Positions 15,391-24,014 of a DNA stretch of 38,268 bases are shown here, one piece after another. This DNA comes from JBBITW01 sp037440525 (GTDB taxonomy: Bacteria > Desulfobacterota > BSN033 > UBA1163). Location of the stretch: positions 1-38,268 of the forward strand of contig JBBITW010000008.1 in NCBI GenBank assembly GCA_037440525.1, given 5' to 3'. How positions within the stretch are numbered: position 1 is the first letter of the stretch; each line of letters begins with the position of its first letter. Position numbers and translations under genes: made by a program. The notes beneath the pieces are model-generated. The model ran no database searches. It saw nothing but the letters and a program-made list of their open reading frames with translations, and was not told the origin of the DNA.

Positions 15391-16446
15391 ATGAAAAAGA
15401 AATTATTCTTTTCTATTTTAGCTTTTATTTTAATTGGAATATGGGTTAGACCTGCATTACCTGTAGAAACTATAGACATAGGATTTGCCCATATCTGGCC
15501 AGCAACGCATATGCTTAACACAGAACAGTTTCCGAGATTCTTTAAAATGGTAGAAAACGCCACAAAAGGGAAATATAAACTCAATATAAAATATTATCCT
15601 GTTGGCACATTGCTCGGAGGAGCTGAGCTTTATGATGGTGTTGTTAAAGGTATTGTTGATGCAGGCTCATCTGTTCCTTCTTATACACCAGGCCGTTTCC
15701 CAGTGATGCTCACACTATCGCAGGCAGGTATAGCACCACCAACGAGCGCTGACTCAGCAGCCAGGATTGTCTGGGAATTCTATAATAAATATAAACCAAA
15801 AGAGGTTCAGGACTTAAAAATATTATATTGGTATGCCACAGGGCCTGGCTGGCTTCACTCAAAGACACCTGTTCACAAGCTCGAAGATATTAAGGGAATG
15901 GATATAAGAGCAACAGGCGCATCTGCCGTAGCAATTAAAGCAGTTGGAGCAAACCCAGTTGCCATGCCGCAGGGTGAAGTCTACCTTTCAGCTCAGAAGG
16001 GAATCGTCAAGGCAAGTGTTGCACCAATCGAAGTTCTTCAAGGGTTCAAACAGGCTGAGGTATTTGACTACTCCACCTTTGTCCCATTCTTCTATTCAGA
16101 ACAATTTTATACGGTAATGAATTGGGCCAAGTGGAACAAACTTCCAAAGGACCTCCAGGCCGCATTTGAGGCTGTTGCGGAAGATGCAATGAAGGAAGCA
16201 GGACAGATCTGGGAACATATACAGAAATTAGGAAGGGAATATTCCCTAAAAAAACCAAAGGGGCATCAGTTTATTATTCTCTCCAAAGAGGAAGAGGCAA
16301 GGTGGATAAAGCTTCTTGAGCCAATAAAGAAGGACTATATTAATACCCTTAATTCAAAAGGATATCCTGGAGAGGAGATTGTTAAGGAAGCAGGGAGGAT
16401 TGCAGAAAAATATAATAAGTTAAAATACGAGCCGTGGAAACCATAA
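15391..16446 (+). CDS. dctP: TRAP transporter periplasmic substrate-binding protein (DctP), second system
   Basis: This 351-residue protein has a signal peptide (KKK, hydrophobic residues 5-19, likely cleavage near residue 24). Arg173 in the GMDIRAT motif is at the carboxylate-binding position, and ANPVAMPQGEVYLSAQKG follows it. It shares YTPG(K/R)FP with the first DctP but differs across the rest, implying a different ligand. A strong AAAGGAGG ribosome site overlaps the 3' end of the preceding gene. The 403-bp gap to dctQ holds two repeats, so the binding protein may be made in excess of the permeases. Confidence 0.93.
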   Translation: MKKKLFFSILAFILIGIWVRPALPVETIDIGFAHIWPATHMLNTEQFPRFFKMVENATKGKYKLNIKYYPVGTLLGGAELYDGVVKGIVDAGSSVPSYTPGRFPVMLTLSQAGIAPPTSADSAARIVWEFYNKYKPKEVQDLKILYWYATGPGWLHSKTPVHKLEDIKGMDIRATGASAVAIKAVGANPVAMPQGEVYLSAQKGIVKASVAPIEVLQGFKQAEVFDYSTFVPFFYSEQFYTVMNWAKWNKLPKDLQAAFEAVAEDAMKEAGQIWEHIQKLGREYSLKKPKGHQFIILSKEEEARWIKLLEPIKKDYINTLNSKGYPGEEIVKEAGRIAEKYNKLKYEPWKP

Positions 16447-16481
16447 AATTAGATATATGTTAAATGGAAGCAATTATAAAT

Positions 16482-16594
16482 TGTCATTGCAGGGAAAGCG
16501 AAGCCCCTCCGTGAGTAGGAAAAAGGGATTTTATTGAGATTGCCACGCCCTTCGGGCCCGCAATGACTTCTGTGACTTCGCTCCTCGCAATGAC
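16482..16594. repeat. REP-like palindrome between dctP and dctQ (second TRAP)
   Basis: The element is bounded by GTCATTGC at the left and CTCGCAATGAC at the right. Inside is a hairpin with ATTGC...GCAAT and GCCC-TTC-GGGC arms at about 16539-16564. It belongs to the same family as 2058-2110 and 25944-26046. Confidence 0.75.
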
Positions 16595-16656
16595 TTTTTT
16601 CTAACTTTAAGCGATAATTATTAAAATTGCTTAGAAAATAAGAGTCGTTGATTTGA

Positions 16657-16757
16657 GGGTTAAGGCTAAGAAGCCAGTTTTGTTGATAGGTGAGACAGTT
16701 GAATTTCCTTAACCAATTTACTTTGCCTAAACTGGCTTCCTAACCTTTGCCTTAACC
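16657..16757. repeat. Imperfect long inverted repeat (GGTTAAGGC...AGCCAGTTT)
   Basis: The left arm GGTTAAGGCTAAGAAGCCAGTTT (16658-16680) matches the reverse complement of 16729-16757, which has a 5-6 base insertion, with a loop of about 48 bases. It is unrelated to the CATTGCGAG repeat family. Together with the preceding repeat it fills the dctP-dctQ gap; no gene is seen. Confidence 0.65.
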
Positions 16758-16849
16758 TAAATATATTTTCATGGTTTGTGGAAGGCTAAGTGGCCTTGAT
16801 AATTATATTAATTTTACTAAAATATTCCTAAACTTATCGAGTTTAAAAT

Positions 16850-17335
16850 ATGGTAGTTTTTGAGCGAATTGTCCGTTTCCTAACCTATATCAGTGACAGA
16901 ATAGCTCAGCTTGCAGTAATGGCAATGCTATTTCTTATTGTAGGTAATATACTTTCTCGTGTAGTCTGGAAACCAATTCTCGGGACATACGATATTGCTG
17001 GTTTTATTGGAGCAATACTTGTTGCATTTGCGCTTGGCCATTGCGCCATAAGGAAAGGACATATTCAAGTTGAGCTATTGGTTCAACGTCTTCCTGAAAG
17101 GCTACAGGGAATTTTAGGCACCATTACAGGAATCTTAAGCCTCGCTATCTTTTTACTCGTAACATGGCAGTGTATCGTTCTGGGAAATGATATGCGGCGT
17201 GTTGGAGAACTATCCATGTCAGCACATATCTCCTTTTATCCTTATATATATGGTGTTGCTTATGGCTGTGGTCTTCTCTCACTCGTTATTATAATTGATA
17301 TTATCAAATCATTGATCAAGGCGGTTAAGGGATGA
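16850..17335 (+). CDS. dctQ: TRAP transporter small permease (DctQ), second system
   Basis: This 161-residue protein has four membrane spans. The GTYDIAGFIGAILVAFALGHC stretch and the RKGHIQVELL motif are at the DctQ positions. It lies in the inner membrane with DctM, and its stop overlaps the dctM start by 4 bp (ATGA), a standard coupling. The upstream ribosome site is weak, and the long repeat-bearing gap from dctP suggests lower translation than the binding protein. Confidence 0.91.
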   Translation: MVVFERIVRFLTYISDRIAQLAVMAMLFLIVGNILSRVVWKPILGTYDIAGFIGAILVAFALGHCAIRKGHIQVELLVQRLPERLQGILGTITGILSLAIFLLVTWQCIVLGNDMRRVGELSMSAHISFYPYIYGVAYGCGLLSLVIIIDIIKSLIKAVKG

Positions 17336-18636
17336 GTCCAGGAACTGTTGCAACAATCGGTATTTTAATCCTTGTCTTTCTATTCCTCCTCAGGATGCCT
17401 GTTGCCTATGTTATGACACTAATCGGATTTCTGGGTTTTTCCTATATGACCTCTATCGGAGGGGCATTAAGTATACTCGGTAAAGACTTCTGGGTTATGT
17501 TCTCATCTTACTCCCTGACAGTAGTTCCAATGTTTGTTTTTATGGGAACAGTTGCATTCTATTCAGGAATGAGCAGTCGTCTCTATAACACTGCATATAA
17601 ATTTCTTGGACATTTACCTGGGGGGCTTGCAATTGCTACATGTTACGCATGTGCAGCATTTGGGGCATGTTGTGGATCAACAACAGCAGGGGCAGCAGCA
17701 ATGGGTAAGGTAACACTACCCGAGATGAAAAAGTATAATTACGATCCATCAATGGCCACTGCTTGTGTTGCCTCTGCAGGAAGCCTTGCAATACTTATCC
17801 CTCCAAGCACTATCTTTATTATTTATGGGGTATTGACTGAGGAATCAATAGGCAAGCTTTTTGCTTCTGGGATTCTGCCTGGTTTACTCCTTGCTACCAT
17901 TTTTGCCCTTACAATATTTATCTTATGTCGGAGAAATCCCCACCTCGGACCTGCCGGGGCAAAGGCATCATGGAGGGAGAGGATAGCCTCCCTTACAGGT
18001 GTCTTTGAGATGTTTATACTCTTTATCCTTGTTATGGGGGGCCTTTTCGTTGGCTGGTTTACGCCTACTGAGGCAGGTGCAAGTGGTGCTGCTGGAGCAC
18101 TTTTAATTGCCCTTTTAAGGAGAAGACTTTCCTTGCAGGGACTTTTAAATTCTCTTGTCGAGACCACACAGATAACTGCAATGATATTCCTTGTTGTAAC
18201 AGGAGCAACAATATTTGGCCACTTCATGGCAGTAACCCGAGTTCCATTTGAGTTATCAGAATGGGTAGGGGGTCTTGGCGTATCTCCCTATGTGATTATG
18301 GGATTTATAATTCTTGGTTATCTGATTGCCGGCTGTTTTATGGATTCTCTGGCAATGGTTACACTTACCGTTCCTGTTCTTTATCCCTTAATACTTAAGC
18401 TTGGCTTTGATCCAATATGGTTCGGGGTTATTATTGTGCTTGTGGCTGAGATGGGGGTCATTACTCCACCTGTGGGAATCAATGTATATGTAATTAAGGG
18501 GGTAGCTTCGGATATCCCTCTGGAGACCATTTTCCGGGGTATATTTCCATTCCTATTGGCAGAAATCATCTGCACAGCCATCCTTATTGCCTTCCCTGAG
18601 ATTGCATTATTCTTACCAAGACTTATTACAAAATAA
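17332..18636 (+). CDS. dctM: TRAP transporter large permease (DctM), second system
   Basis: This 434-residue permease has about 12 membrane segments. DctM hallmarks include CAAFGACCGSTTAGAAAMG near residue 115, SLAILIPPSTIFIIYG near residue 147 and TPPVGINVYVIKG near residue 382. It forms the transport channel with the DctQ subunit encoded upstream and is fed by the DctP of this operon. It is followed after 14 bp, with a strong ribosome site, by the acyl-CoA ligase gene, linking uptake with activation of the acid. Confidence 0.93.
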   Translation: MSPGTVATIGILILVFLFLLRMPVAYVMTLIGFLGFSYMTSIGGALSILGKDFWVMFSSYSLTVVPMFVFMGTVAFYSGMSSRLYNTAYKFLGHLPGGLAIATCYACAAFGACCGSTTAGAAAMGKVTLPEMKKYNYDPSMATACVASAGSLAILIPPSTIFIIYGVLTEESIGKLFASGILPGLLLATIFALTIFILCRRNPHLGPAGAKASWRERIASLTGVFEMFILFILVMGGLFVGWFTPTEAGASGAAGALLIALLRRRLSLQGLLNSLVETTQITAMIFLVVTGATIFGHFMAVTRVPFELSEWVGGLGVSPYVIMGFIILGYLIAGCFMDSLAMVTLTVPVLYPLILKLGFDPIWFGVIIVLVAEMGVITPPVGINVYVIKGVASDIPLETIFRGIFPFLLAEIICTAILIAFPEIALFLPRLITK

Positions 18637-18650
18637 AAAAGGAGGGGAAA

Positions 18651-20225
18651 ATGACAGTCATTGAGATGATAGCCCGAAACTCAAGGATGTATCCAGATGA
18701 TATTGCCCTTATTGAACTTAGACCCAGCAAGCAGATGAGGAAGGTGCTAACATGGAAGGAATTTGATCAGAGGATCAACAGAGTGGCCAATGCCCTGATA
18801 GATAGGGGGGTGAAAAAGGGTGATAAAGTCATTCACTGGATGATGAACTCGATAACATGGCTTGAGGCCTATTTCGGTATCATGAGAACAGGGGCATGGG
18901 TTGCCCCATTAAATTTCAGGTTTGATAGCGTAGATTTAAAATACTGCGCTGATATAGTTGAACCTAATGCTATGATCCTGGGTGAGGAATTTGTAGAAAG
19001 GCTCGAAAAGATTCGTTCAGATCTCAAAACCATAAAACACTTCATATTTTATGGTGAAAAGACCCCTGATAATATGGAAAATCTTGAGGAGATTATGAAA
19101 AAGGCATCACCTAAGAGTCCGGATATTGATATCAGGGATGAGGATGAGGCTGCACTTTATTTTACATCTGGAACCACAGGTCCTCCAAAACCCATACTCT
19201 ATATCCACAAGAATATTGAGTGCACAGCCATAACACAGGCCTTTGAACATCAGACGACTCACGATGATAACTATCTCATATGTGCTCCCATGTACCATCC
19301 AGGGGCCAAGATGCACTGGCTGGGAAATCTTATCGTTGGTGCTCGTGGAACTATATTACCTGAGGTAAACCCGAAGAATATGTTTGATGCCATTTACAAA
19401 GAAAAAGTAACAAGGTTATTTCTTTTGGTCCCATGGGCACAGGACATACTTGGGGCCCTTGAGAGAGGGGAACTTAAAAAGGAGGATTATGATAACCTTA
19501 GCTGTTGTAAGAGACTTCATATGGGGGCTCAGCCTGTCCCTCCAAGTCTTGTTAGACGCTGGAAGCAATATTTTCCCCACATGTTATATGAAACAGATTT
19601 TGGGCTGAGTGAATCTACTGGCCCAGGGTGCGTTAGACTTGGTTATGAAAATGAACATAAGATTGGAGCCATTGGTAAGGCAGGGTTTAACTGGGAGACG
19701 CGTATCGTAAACGATAAGGATGAAGATGTTGCACCAGGAGAGGTTGGTGAGCTTCTTGTCAGAGGAAATGGGGTGATGAAATGTTATTATAAAAACCCTG
19801 AAAAAACAGCAGAGACATTGAGGGATGGATGGCTCCATACAGGTGATATGGCAAAAATGGATAGTGATGGATTCATCTATCTTGTAGATAGAAAAAAGGA
19901 TGTTGTTATAAGTGGTGGAGAAAATATCTTCCCTGTTGAGATAGAAGCAATTCTCCAGGCACACCCTAAAATACATGATGTTGCTATTATCGGGATACCA
20001 GATGATAGACTGGGGGAAGCCGTCGCAGCTATTATTGATCCCAAACCTGGTATCTCCCTGACAGAAGAAGAGGTAAAGGAGTTCTATCAATCACGATTAC
20101 CCAAATATAAATGGCCGAGAAAGATCATCTTTGATAAAGTGCCTCGAAACCCAACTGGAAAGATCGAAAAACCGAAGTTGCGGGAAAAATATGGGGGACA
20201 AAAAGAGGCCTTTAAAATTGATTAA
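18651..20225 (+). CDS. Acyl-CoA ligase (AMP-forming), acid-activating
   Basis: This 524-residue enzyme belongs to the class I adenylate-forming (ANL) superfamily and is expected to convert a carboxylic acid, ATP and CoA to acyl-CoA. Motifs in order are the phosphate loop YFTSGTTGPPKP (170-181), the WLHTGDMAKMD segment near 393, the hinge YLVDRKKDVVISGGENIFP near 407, and the catalytic C-terminal lysine in NPTGKIEKPK near 507. The family cannot be resolved to a single substrate by eye; medium-chain, aryl or branched acids are all possible. It has a GGAGGGG site 6 bp before the ATG and is followed by the acyl-CoA mutase, so its product is the probable mutase substrate. Confidence 0.92.
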   Translation: MTVIEMIARNSRMYPDDIALIELRPSKQMRKVLTWKEFDQRINRVANALIDRGVKKGDKVIHWMMNSITWLEAYFGIMRTGAWVAPLNFRFDSVDLKYCADIVEPNAMILGEEFVERLEKIRSDLKTIKHFIFYGEKTPDNMENLEEIMKKASPKSPDIDIRDEDEAALYFTSGTTGPPKPILYIHKNIECTAITQAFEHQTTHDDNYLICAPMYHPGAKMHWLGNLIVGARGTILPEVNPKNMFDAIYKEKVTRLFLLVPWAQDILGALERGELKKEDYDNLSCCKRLHMGAQPVPPSLVRRWKQYFPHMLYETDFGLSESTGPGCVRLGYENEHKIGAIGKAGFNWETRIVNDKDEDVAPGEVGELLVRGNGVMKCYYKNPEKTAETLRDGWLHTGDMAKMDSDGFIYLVDRKKDVVISGGENIFPVEIEAILQAHPKIHDVAIIGIPDDRLGEAVAAIIDPKPGISLTEEEVKEFYQSRLPKYKWPRKIIFDKVPRNPTGKIEKPKLREKYGGQKEAFKID

Positions 20226-20243
20226 ATCTTAATGAGGTGGAAG

Positions 20244-21881
20244 ATGGCTTATTCCAAGAAAGATGAATTTTATGATACCTATTTAACTGGAGAGAGACCA
20301 CCAAATTATAAAACCTTATCTGGTATAGAACTAAAACAATTTTATGAAGAATCTGATATTTCAAGAAGGAATGAACCTCCTGGTCAATATCCCTTTACAC
20401 GGGGAATCCACCCGGATATGTATCGAAGGCGCTTCTGGACAAGGAGGCAACAGAGCGGCTTTGGCACACCTGAGGAGAGTAACCAGAGGATGAAGTTCCT
20501 CCTGAGCCATGGGCAGACAGGCTTAAACTGTGACCCTGATGTAGTCACCCATCTTGGTCTTGATCCAGATTATCCCCTTGCTGAGGGTGATATAGGATTG
20601 GCAGGGACATCTATCTCAACCCTTGAGGATATGGAGAAACTATTTGATGGAATTCCTCTCGATAAAGTAAGCACAACAATTATTGAACATCCCCCATCAT
20701 CTGCTGTTTTAATGGCCATGTATCTACTCGTTGCCAGAAAAAGGGGGATCCCGAAAGAAAAACTTATCGGGACAATTATGAACGATGCATTAAATCAGCT
20801 TGTTGGCCCGACCATAGAGGCAGTGGAGCGATTCTTCCCTGTTGAGGCAGGTGTGAAAATAGGTCTTGATGTCATGGAATACTGTGTGAAAAATATTCCA
20901 AAATGGAATATCCTCAATATAAATGCTTATAATATGAGGGAAACAGGAATCAATGCAATCCAGGAAGCTGCATTTGCTCTTTCACTTGGTGCAGATTATA
21001 TTAGACGTTTGATGGCGAGAGGATTGGATATTGATGATTTTGCGAAAAAGATTGCATTCTTCTGTGCAATGGATATAGATTTTCTTGAAGAGATTGCAAA
21101 AATAAGGGCAATGCGAAGGATATGGGCGAGGATGTTAAAAGAGAGATTTGGAGCCAGGGACGAAAGAAGTTGCTGGTTTCGGACTGCAATCCAGACCTCA
21201 GCCTTACGTCTCACAGCACAGCAACCTTTAAACAACATTGTAAGGGCCACCATACAGACACTGGCTGCTGTGCTTGCTGGAACGCAATCTATCCATACCA
21301 CCTCCTACGATGAGGCATATGCACTACCTACAGAAGAATCTCACAAATTATCAATAAGGATTCAGCAGATAATTGCCTACGAAACCAATGTTACAAAGAC
21401 TGTAGATCCCATGGGCGGTTCCTATGCAATTGAGTCACTGACCGATAAACTTGAGGAGGAAATACAATCATTAATGAATGTAATAGAGTCTAAGGGTGGT
21501 TTCATTGAGTGTTATAAACAGGGCTGGGTAGAACAGCAGATAAATGAAGCTCGCTATGAATATGCACGAAGGGTTGAAAGCCGAGAGCAGATTGTCGTTG
21601 GTGTAAATGCCTTTAAAGAGGAAGGGGAAGATACAAAAATAGAAATCTTTAAACAGAAAAGCGATATGCAGGAAAGGAGAAAAAATGAGATAATAGCCTA
21701 TAAAAAAAGAAGGGACCATGAAAAATCAGAAAAGGCCCTCGACGAACTATATAAGAAGGCTACATCCCCCAAAAGGGAAAATCTCTTCATTCCGATATTA
21801 GAAACAGTGGAATCAGGTGCAACAATAGGAGAGATTATAAATACATTAAGAAAGGCAGAAGGTTTTGAAATTCGCATTTGA
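20244..21881 (+). CDS. B12-dependent acyl-CoA mutase large subunit, divergent active site
   Basis: This 545-residue protein is of the methylmalonyl-CoA mutase large (substrate-barrel) subunit family, with the B12 domain encoded separately downstream. The ATG at 20244 is chosen over one at 20232 because GAGGTGG lies just before it. Conserved features include SGFGTPEESNQR near residue 71 and TVDPMGGSYAIE before the C-terminal helices. By-eye alignment gives unusual residues where methylmalonyl-CoA mutase has key contacts: Gln70 for Tyr89, Met179 for Gln197, Pro189 for Arg207 and Asn230 for His244. A methylmalonyl carboxylate is therefore unlikely to be the ligand. It rearranges the carbon skeleton of an acyl-CoA, probably the ligase product. 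Confidence 0.88.
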   Translation: MAYSKKDEFYDTYLTGERPPNYKTLSGIELKQFYEESDISRRNEPPGQYPFTRGIHPDMYRRRFWTRRQQSGFGTPEESNQRMKFLLSHGQTGLNCDPDVVTHLGLDPDYPLAEGDIGLAGTSISTLEDMEKLFDGIPLDKVSTTIIEHPPSSAVLMAMYLLVARKRGIPKEKLIGTIMNDALNQLVGPTIEAVERFFPVEAGVKIGLDVMEYCVKNIPKWNILNINAYNMRETGINAIQEAAFALSLGADYIRRLMARGLDIDDFAKKIAFFCAMDIDFLEEIAKIRAMRRIWARMLKERFGARDERSCWFRTAIQTSALRLTAQQPLNNIVRATIQTLAAVLAGTQSIHTTSYDEAYALPTEESHKLSIRIQQIIAYETNVTKTVDPMGGSYAIESLTDKLEEEIQSLMNVIESKGGFIECYKQGWVEQQINEARYEYARRVESREQIVVGVNAFKEEGEDTKIEIFKQKSDMQERRKNEIIAYKKRRDHEKSEKALDELYKKATSPKRENLFIPILETVESGATIGEIINTLRKAEGFEIRI

Positions 21882-21895
21882 TATGGAGGTAAAAG

Positions 21896-22303
21896 ATGAA
21901 GGAAAAGGGTAGACCAAGGGTCATCATGGCCAAGTTTGGTCTTGATGGCCATAGCAATGGTATAAAGATTGTGAGTAAATGGTTACAGGATGAAGGCTTT
22001 GAAGTAATCTATATGGGACTCTATAATACAGCCGAGGGAGTAATCAAGGCAGCCATTCAGGAAGGTGCAAATATCATAGGTTGTAGTTTCTTAGAAGGAT
22101 CCCATCTCTATTATTGCCGAAAACTTGTTCAACTGGCAAAAGAACATAAGCTGGATAATTTAAGGTTTATTGTTGGTGGAATCATCCCTCCTTATGATAT
22201 TTTAGTTTTAAAGGATTTAGGGATAGATGAAGTCTATATACCAGGAACTTCCAGAGAAACAATTATTAATAGAATAAAGGCCCTGTCAAGAAATTTTCTA
22301 TAA
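21896..22303 (+). CDS. B12-dependent acyl-CoA mutase small (cobalamin-binding) subunit
   Basis: This 135-residue B12-binding domain carries D-x-H-x-x-G as D17-G-H19-S-N-G22, where His19 is the lower cobalt ligand. Further family segments are EVIYMGLYNTAEGVI and VGGIIPPYDI. The usual S-x-x-G-H-type loop reads FLEGSH, a small variation. The size equals that of other stand-alone small subunits, such as those of isobutyryl- and 2-hydroxyisobutyryl-CoA mutases. A GGAGG site 6 bp before the ATG and a 14-bp gap tie it to the large subunit. It is the last gene of the plus-strand operon. No MeaB-type chaperone gene is in the window. Confidence 0.93.
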   Translation: MKEKGRPRVIMAKFGLDGHSNGIKIVSKWLQDEGFEVIYMGLYNTAEGVIKAAIQEGANIIGCSFLEGSHLYYCRKLVQLAKEHKLDNLRFIVGGIIPPYDILVLKDLGIDEVYIPGTSRETIINRIKALSRNFL

Positions 22304-22331
22304 AATCTCTCAATTCCCAAAAAACCTATCT

Positions 22332-22973
22332 TTAATCCTCACCTGAGGATTCCTCCAATCTGTTATAAACATCTAAATAGGCCCCTTGTTTTATAGCATT
22401 TTCTATAAATGCAGGGATTGATATTGCACCAAAGACAGAGGGACCAGACTTTGGAATAGTAAACATCTCTACAGGTTCACCATCCTCAAAAAAGAGAACC
22501 CCCAGGGGTTGATTTTCCCTGCTTATTACTTCTATAAAACCATTAAACCCTCTCCCCTTAAGTTTTAAAAATAATTTGTCGAGCTGGTCAGGGGATATCG
22601 AGAGATCTTTAAATAGAATTTCATTTCTCAAATTGCTTGCTACAAGCGCTACATATTCAGGGAGTAATCGATAGATACTCAAGACTCCATCTTTATTCTT
22701 TGATAGGTCCAATAATATCTGAATCGCCTCTCTTCCAATCGTCCTTTTTGCTTTAGCCCAGGTAGCCTCTCCATTTATAATCTCTCCAGAATCTATGAAA
22801 AGAATCCCCCTCACCTCAGGAAATTCCAGCTCTATAGTCCCACTGAAGCCTTCCAACTTCAAAGTTGAGATTAGTGCAGAAAGATTTGTATAGGCTGTAG
22901 AGAGGTTCTTATGAACCGATTCCCCTTTTGGAAAGATCAATTTCCGAACTCCATGAGCTTTTTTGAAGACCAA
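22332..22973 (-). CDS. Uncharacterised protein with two related DUF4388-like halves
   Basis: This 213-residue soluble protein was not assigned to a characterised family. It has two similar segments: near residue 37 (LEGFSGTIELEFP, then GILFIDSGEIING) and near residue 133 (GRGFNGFIEVI, then GVLFFEDGEPVE). Each runs G-F-x-G-x-I-E, a short loop, then G-x-L-F-x-x-(S/D)-G-E. That pattern recalls DUF4388/PATAN-like modules of deltaproteobacterial signalling proteins, which is a guess from pattern only. The start appears to be TTG with a weak ribosome site, so the N-terminus is uncertain. It follows the thioesterase gene by 35 bp and converges on the mutase operon. Confidence 0.65.
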   Translation of the reverse strand: MVFKKAHGVRKLIFPKGESVHKNLSTAYTNLSALISTLKLEGFSGTIELEFPEVRGILFIDSGEIINGEATWAKAKRTIGREAIQILLDLSKNKDGVLSIYRLLPEYVALVASNLRNEILFKDLSISPDQLDKLFLKLKGRGFNGFIEVISRENQPLGVLFFEDGEPVEMFTIPKSGPSVFGAISIPAFIENAIKQGAYLDVYNRLEESSGED

Positions 22974-23008
22974 AAATTTTTATTCTTTAAAGTTTTTTAT
23001 ACAATTAA

Positions 23009-23395
23009 TTATTTCAAAATTGAATATGTAGCCATTGCCCTTGCCACAAGCCTTTTCTCATCATCCCAGATATTTACCTCACCCACCGATATTCGATTCC
23101 CCTTGTGAATGATTTTACCTTCAGCTATCATCACGCCTTTCTCAACAGGTGCAAGGAAATTACACTTTATCTCTATTGCAGCAATCTTTTGATCAGGACT
23201 TATCAATGTTGCAAGGGCCTTTGCCACCGCACTATCAGCCAGTGAAACAATGGCTCCCCCATGAAGGATCCCAAAAGGTTGAGTAAACTTCTTAGAAAAT
23301 GGCATACGAAGACGAACAAAACCCTTGCCAATATCCAAGACCTCTATCCCGAGAATACTCGAAAAAGGAGACCTCTTCATTTTATCTTTCATCAT
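23009..23395 (-). CDS. PaaI-type hotdog-fold acyl-CoA thioesterase
   Basis: This 128-residue protein has the 4HBT/PaaI signature LHGGAIVSLADSA at about residues 43-55, the CoA-binding and catalytic helix region, preceded by MPFSKKFTQPFGI. It would hydrolyse an acyl- or aryl-CoA in the cytoplasm, releasing trapped CoA when catabolic intermediates pile up. The length is that of the family. It follows a lipoprotein gene by 15 bp and lies between two acid-catabolism operons. Substrate preference is not predictable. Confidence 0.88.
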   Translation of the reverse strand: MMKDKMKRSPFSSILGIEVLDIGKGFVRLRMPFSKKFTQPFGILHGGAIVSLADSAVAKALATLISPDQKIAAIEIKCNFLAPVEKGVMIAEGKIIHKGNRISVGEVNIWDDEKRLVARAMATYSILK

Positions 23396-23410
23396 AGGAT
23401 TAGCACCCTT

Positions 23411-23926
23411 TTATTTCCTTTCATCTCTATTTACCTCAAGCAAAGGACCACTGGAATAACTTATCTGAACATTTTTATCATTCCTTTGAAGTATAACCAG
23501 ACTCTTATCCTCCCAGAACCAGTGATCTACATCCTTCAGGGAAAACGAGGGAATTTTAAATTTCTCAATCAGATTATTCTTCACCCTTTCGTAAATTCCA
23601 ATATCATCTAAGGTCACATCTACTCTGAATAGCCTTTTTGATTTTGGAGTGAAGAAATAACTGAATATGGCTGATGAACCAATATAAGAACCACTTGCAT
23701 ATAGGGCAAAAGGTGCCTCTGAGGTATTATCCTTGAAACATCTGTTATGATCATTTTCTATTGCCTTCTTGCACTCCTCAGGAGATATGCCCCATTTTGC
23801 ACTCATAAAACCATCTGGCTTATTGGGTGGCCAAACTGGCATTCGCAGGGGTGAAGGACATCCCGAAAGAATAGTTGTTAGAAAAAATGAAATAATGACC
23901 AATTTAATAAAATGCTTTATCTTCAT
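23411..23926 (-). CDS. Putative lipoprotein of unknown function
   Basis: This is a 171-residue protein from the preferred ATG at 23926, which has AGGAGG 5-7 bp upstream; an earlier in-frame ATG at 23974 lacks one. It starts MKIKH followed by a hydrophobic stretch and a lipobox L-S-G-C near residue 22, so it should be lipid-anchored and exported. The mature part has a WGISPEECKKAIE-type segment seen in small envelope proteins of unknown role, and an alternating hydrophobic beta pattern. No catalytic motif is seen. Its place upstream of the thioesterase suggests only co-transcription. Confidence 0.72.
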   Translation of the reverse strand: MKIKHFIKLVIISFFLTTILSGCPSPLRMPVWPPNKPDGFMSAKWGISPEECKKAIENDHNRCFKDNTSEAPFALYASGSYIGSSAIFSYFFTPKSKRLFRVDVTLDDIGIYERVKNNLIEKFKIPSFSLKDVDHWFWEDKSLVILQRNDKNVQISYSSGPLLEVNRDERK

Positions 23927-24014
23927 ATTGGACCTCCTTAAAAAAATATTAAACGAATCCTGATACGATATCAATAGAAAAATTTTAAGCCTGGATGAAT
24001 TGGAACAACCTATT

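Noticed and set aside
20244..21881. Naming the mutase as methylmalonyl-CoA mutase
   Set aside because: The substrate-contact residues that define that enzyme are replaced, so only the family is called.
22316..22350. Hairpin ATCCTC-ACCT-GAGGAT as a bidirectional terminator
   Set aside because: It is part of the 3' coding end of the minus-strand gene, has a short stem and lacks a clear T-run.
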